Part shown: positions 6,122-7,607 of the stretch, in pieces
Layout: the number at the start of each line of letters is the position of its first letter
Numbering within the stretch: the first letter of the stretch is position 1
Assembly (NCBI GenBank): GCA_017504335.1
Contig: JAFVRI010000243.1
Span: 1 to 7,607, forward strand
Direction of reading: 5' to 3'
DNA from: Clostridia bacterium
GTDB taxonomy: Bacteria > Bacillota > Clostridia > Oscillospirales > CAG-272
DNA length: 7,607 bases
The notes under the pieces: model-generated
Databases searched by the model: none
What the model was told of the DNA's origin: nothing
The model's input: only the letters and a program-made list of their open reading frames with translations
Translations under genes and position numbers: made by a program

Positions 6122-6574
6122 ATGAATTACAACGGAACTCTTGATGTCCAGTTGTCCGATCACGGCATGGATCTTGGCCATAGCTGCCGTATGAAATACC
6201 GCAGAGGCGTCAGCCGCGAGGAATTCGAGACGTTTGTTGCCGAGCTGAAACAAAGCGGCGGCTACAAGGTTTTTCAGGAAAATACCATCGGAGAAAATCT
6301 TTATGTAACTCTGCTTTCTGACGAGGGTATGTTGCATTTGTATCATACCGCAAGCGAGGAAAGCGTGCGGATCGTTTCGGATACGCTGGAATATTTTGCA
6401 CTTCCCGTGGATGAATCCACAGGATACGAAAAGGTGACCGATACCACCTTCTGCGTGATGTCATTGGATTATACTCACAGAGAGGTCACCGACGGAAACG
6501 GAATGTCCTACGTGATCATTCTGGAGGATGGACGCTTTGTGATCATAACAAGAGACCCGACGGAAAGATCGTGA
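6122..6574 (+). CDS. N-terminal fragment of MBL-fold hydrolase
   Basis: A 150-residue product beginning MNYNGTLDVQ. The start at 6122 is chosen because AAAGGAG (6107-6113) lies 8 bases upstream; an in-frame ATG at 6098 has no ribosome site and sits on the palindrome near the transcription start. No signal peptide or membrane segment is visible. The first ~110 residues form an alpha/beta region with no motif I can name; in gut Clostridia a similar region precedes an MBL domain. The end, NGMSYVIILEDGRFVII, is the first beta-hairpin of the MBL fold. The last residues (TRDPTERS) are out-of-frame reading of the downstream part. Its stop overlaps the GTG of the next frame by four bases (GTGA). Alone it lacks all metal ligands. 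Confidence 0.65.
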   Translation: MNYNGTLDVQLSDHGMDLGHSCRMKYRRGVSREEFETFVAELKQSGGYKVFQENTIGENLYVTLLSDEGMLHLYHTASEESVRIVSDTLEYFALPVDESTGYEKVTDTTFCVMSLDYTHREVTDGNGMSYVIILEDGRFVIITRDPTERS

Positions 6575-7275
6575 TCGCGGCTTGGTATATGAGCCACTCT
6601 CACGGCGATCACCATGGCTGTTTTAACGAGTTTACCGTGCAGTATGCGGACAAGGTGACGCTCCAGTATTGGATCGGAAACCCCGGTGAGGCTTGGATGT
6701 TCAATAGCGGTTATAGCAACTGGCTGACCGTCGGCGCTCCCGAGGAGCTGAAGGCATACGGCGACGTGAAGTGGATCCGTCCGCATACAGGACAGAAGGT
6801 TCGCTTCTGCGACATGACCTTTGAGTTCGTGTATACGTTGGAGGATTATCTGCCTACGCAGTTCACCAATATGAACGACTCTTCCACCGTGACCAGAATG
6901 ACTGTCAAGGGTCAGACCGTCCTCTTCATGGGCGACTGCGAAAAGACCGCCTCTGCCGTCATCTGCAAGCAGCAGGGAGAGGGGCTCAAGAGCGACTTCG
7001 TTCAGGTCAACCACCACGGATACAGCGGCGGTGCAACTGCTCTGTATCAGCTGATCGCTCCCAAGTATTCCTTGTGGTGTACCTCGGAGATCGCCTTCCG
7101 CTTCCGTACCTGCGGAATCAAATACCAGTGGATCGGCAATGCGGTTTCCAGTAACAAATATATATTCGATACCGTGGGAGCGGAGAACTGCTTCGTTGCG
7201 GACGGCCCCGTGAAGCTGATTCATATGCCCCTTTGTGATAAGGAAAAGGATATCACCTACTATTCCTTCACATAA
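6571..7275 (+). CDS. C-terminal catalytic part of MBL-fold hydrolase
   Basis: A 234-residue frame if read from the GTG at 6571. It carries the metal-binding residues of the metallo-beta-lactamase fold: HSHGDHHG (H9, H11, D13, H14), the bridging Asp in LFMGDCEK (D122), and the last His in QVNHHGYSGG (147-153). The middle segment MNDSSTVTRMTVKGQTVLFMGD resembles the ComEC-like branch, where N/S replaces a metal His. The substrate is unknown. There is only a weak purine stretch (GGAAAG at 6562-6567) before the GTG, so translation would depend on coupling at the GTGA overlap with the upstream frame. The first beta strands with Asp-Gly-Gly are absent, so the fold is incomplete and activity is doubtful. 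A strong terminator follows. Confidence 0.75.
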   Translation: MIAAWYMSHSHGDHHGCFNEFTVQYADKVTLQYWIGNPGEAWMFNSGYSNWLTVGAPEELKAYGDVKWIRPHTGQKVRFCDMTFEFVYTLEDYLPTQFTNMNDSSTVTRMTVKGQTVLFMGDCEKTASAVICKQQGEGLKSDFVQVNHHGYSGGATALYQLIAPKYSLWCTSEIAFRFRTCGIKYQWIGNAVSSNKYIFDTVGAENCFVADGPVKLIHMPLCDKEKDITYYSFT

Positions 7276-7284
7276 AGAAACAGC

Positions 7285-7314
7285 AAAAAGACCGTGCTTT
7301 TGCACGGTCTTTTT
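7285..7314 (+). terminator. Intrinsic terminator after the MBL-fold gene
   Basis: GACCGTGC (7290-7297), loop TTTT, GCACGGTC (7302-7309), with AAAAA before and TTTTT after, which can extend the stem to 13 bp. It starts 9 bases after the stop and shares the GACCGT/ACGGTC outer stem with the pyrE terminator. Confidence 0.94.
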
Positions 7315-7329
7315 CGTTTGGATCAGATC

Positions 7330-7358
7330 TTGCATTCCCGAAGAAAATATGGTATAAT
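7330..7358 (+). promoter_or_regulatory. SigA-type extended -10 promoter for the second lipoprotein gene
   Basis: TTGCAT (7330-7335), a 17-base spacer, perfect TATAAT (7353-7358), TG at 7350-7351 as an extended -10. The start should be near 7365, leaving a leader of about 34 bases. Confidence 0.85.
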
Positions 7359-7398
7359 AACTATGGATATGAAAGCTTGGAGAGAAAGGAGTAACGAA

Positions 7399-7607
7399 AT
7401 GATGATGAAACGATGGATCGGTTTGCTTTTATGTGTATTGTTGCTTTTCTCTTGTCTGATATCCTGTCGATCGGAGAGGAAGGGGCCAAAGGACCCCGAG
7501 GCGGAATCGCAAGCCGAATCTCACGAGACTGAAAAAGAAGAATCCGAGGCGGAATCGCAAGCCGAATCTCACGAGACTGAAAAAGAAGAATCCGAGACGG
7601 AATCGCA
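7399..7607 (+). CDS. Lipoprotein with acidic repeat linker, N-terminal part (runs off the window)
   Basis: The open frame starts at the ATG at 7399, 7 bases after AAAGGAG (7385-7391), and has not ended at the window edge. Two more ATG codons follow at once (MMMKR), so the exact start could be 3 or 6 bases later. The first 23 residues are a lipoprotein signal: basic KR, a Leu-rich core, and lipobox LISC with Cys23 as the expected lipid-anchored residue. From residue ~34 the chain is a highly acidic linker of perfect 16-residue repeats, EAESQAESHETEKEES. The functional domain lies outside the window, so no role can be given. The plan (signal, Cys, acidic linker) is the same as in the LRR lipoprotein at 1073-3388, though the linker sequence and repeat unit differ. 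Confidence 0.88.
   Translation, partial: MMMKRWIGLLLCVLLLFSCLISCRSERKGPKDPEAESQAESHETEKEESEAESQAESHETEKEESETES
7498..7607 (+). repeat. 48-bp tandem repeat in the lipoprotein linker
   Basis: Units at 7498-7545 and 7546-7593 are identical over all 48 bases. A third starts at 7594 and is cut by the window edge after 14 bases, with one difference (GCG to ACG). Each unit codes 16 residues and keeps the frame. Copy number beyond the edge is unknown. Confidence 0.95.

Larger units (their letters stand above)
6122..7275 (+). pseudogene. Metallo-beta-lactamase-fold hydrolase gene, probably disrupted by an internal deletion
   Basis: Two overlapping frames together look like one secreted-type or cytoplasmic MBL-fold hydrolase. 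The upstream frame ends its homology at GRFVII (to ~6547), where the fold normally continues with Asp-Gly-Gly and some 20-30 more residues. The downstream frame resumes with NKRPDGKIVIAAW (from 6547), leading into the metal motif HSHGDHH. The DGG strand and following helix are missing and the phase changes, which fits a deletion of 3n+1 bases. Restoring one base alone would not recover DGG. The promoter, ribosome site and terminator around it are intact, so the damage looks recent, or it is an assembly error. The two pieces are described separately. Confidence 0.7.

Noticed and set aside
7498..7607. 48-bp repeats as a CRISPR array
   Set aside because: The copies are directly adjacent with no spacers, and they are in frame within an acidic coding region after a lipobox.

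Overview
The window looks like a chromosomal segment from a Gram-positive anaerobe of the class Clostridia (Bacillota), probably a gut commensal. The evidence is a pyrF-pyrE gene pair of the kind that ends Bacillota pyrimidine operons, a TmcAL/YlbM-type tRNA acetate ligase (a largely Bacillota family), strong AGGAGG-like ribosome sites before every gene, lipoproteins with a lipobox, and a BspA-like leucine-rich-repeat protein with the C-terminal Tyr/Trp-rich end typical of gut Clostridia. The genus cannot be named from this sequence.

Layout from left to right. (1) 1-945: the 3' end of pyrF, then pyrE, the last two steps of de novo UMP synthesis, closed by a strong terminator. (2) 989-3436: a near-consensus promoter one base after that terminator, then a 771-residue surface lipoprotein with an acidic Glu/Thr linker, a small Cys/His cluster and about 19 LRR_5 repeats, with its own terminator. 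(3) 3471-4811, minus strand: acetate kinase (ackA) as a single-gene unit with its own promoter and terminator, converging on the LRR gene. (4) 4859-6022: tmcAL, divergent from ackA across a 118-bp shared control region. (5) 6051-7314: a promoter, a palindrome at the predicted transcription start, and a metallo-beta-lactamase-fold gene that is split into two frames by what looks like an internal deletion. (6) 7330-7607: a terminator-promoter boundary and the start of a second lipoprotein with a perfect 48-bp tandem repeat, cut by the window edge.

The genes form short, separately controlled units rather than one system. The most suggestive link is ackA/tmcAL: both enzymes activate acetate with ATP, one for energy metabolism and one to acetylate the wobble base of elongator tRNA-Met, and they share a divergent promoter region. 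The two lipoproteins form a second theme. Both begin directly after a GACCGT-type terminator, from extended -10 promoters that resemble each other, and both have acidic linkers built from tandem DNA repeats. I found no mobile element, CRISPR array, RNA gene or clear new defence or biosynthetic system. The genuinely odd points are the broken MBL gene, the repeat-built linkers and two unassigned dyads at transcription starts. No stretch over 300 bases lacks a gene.
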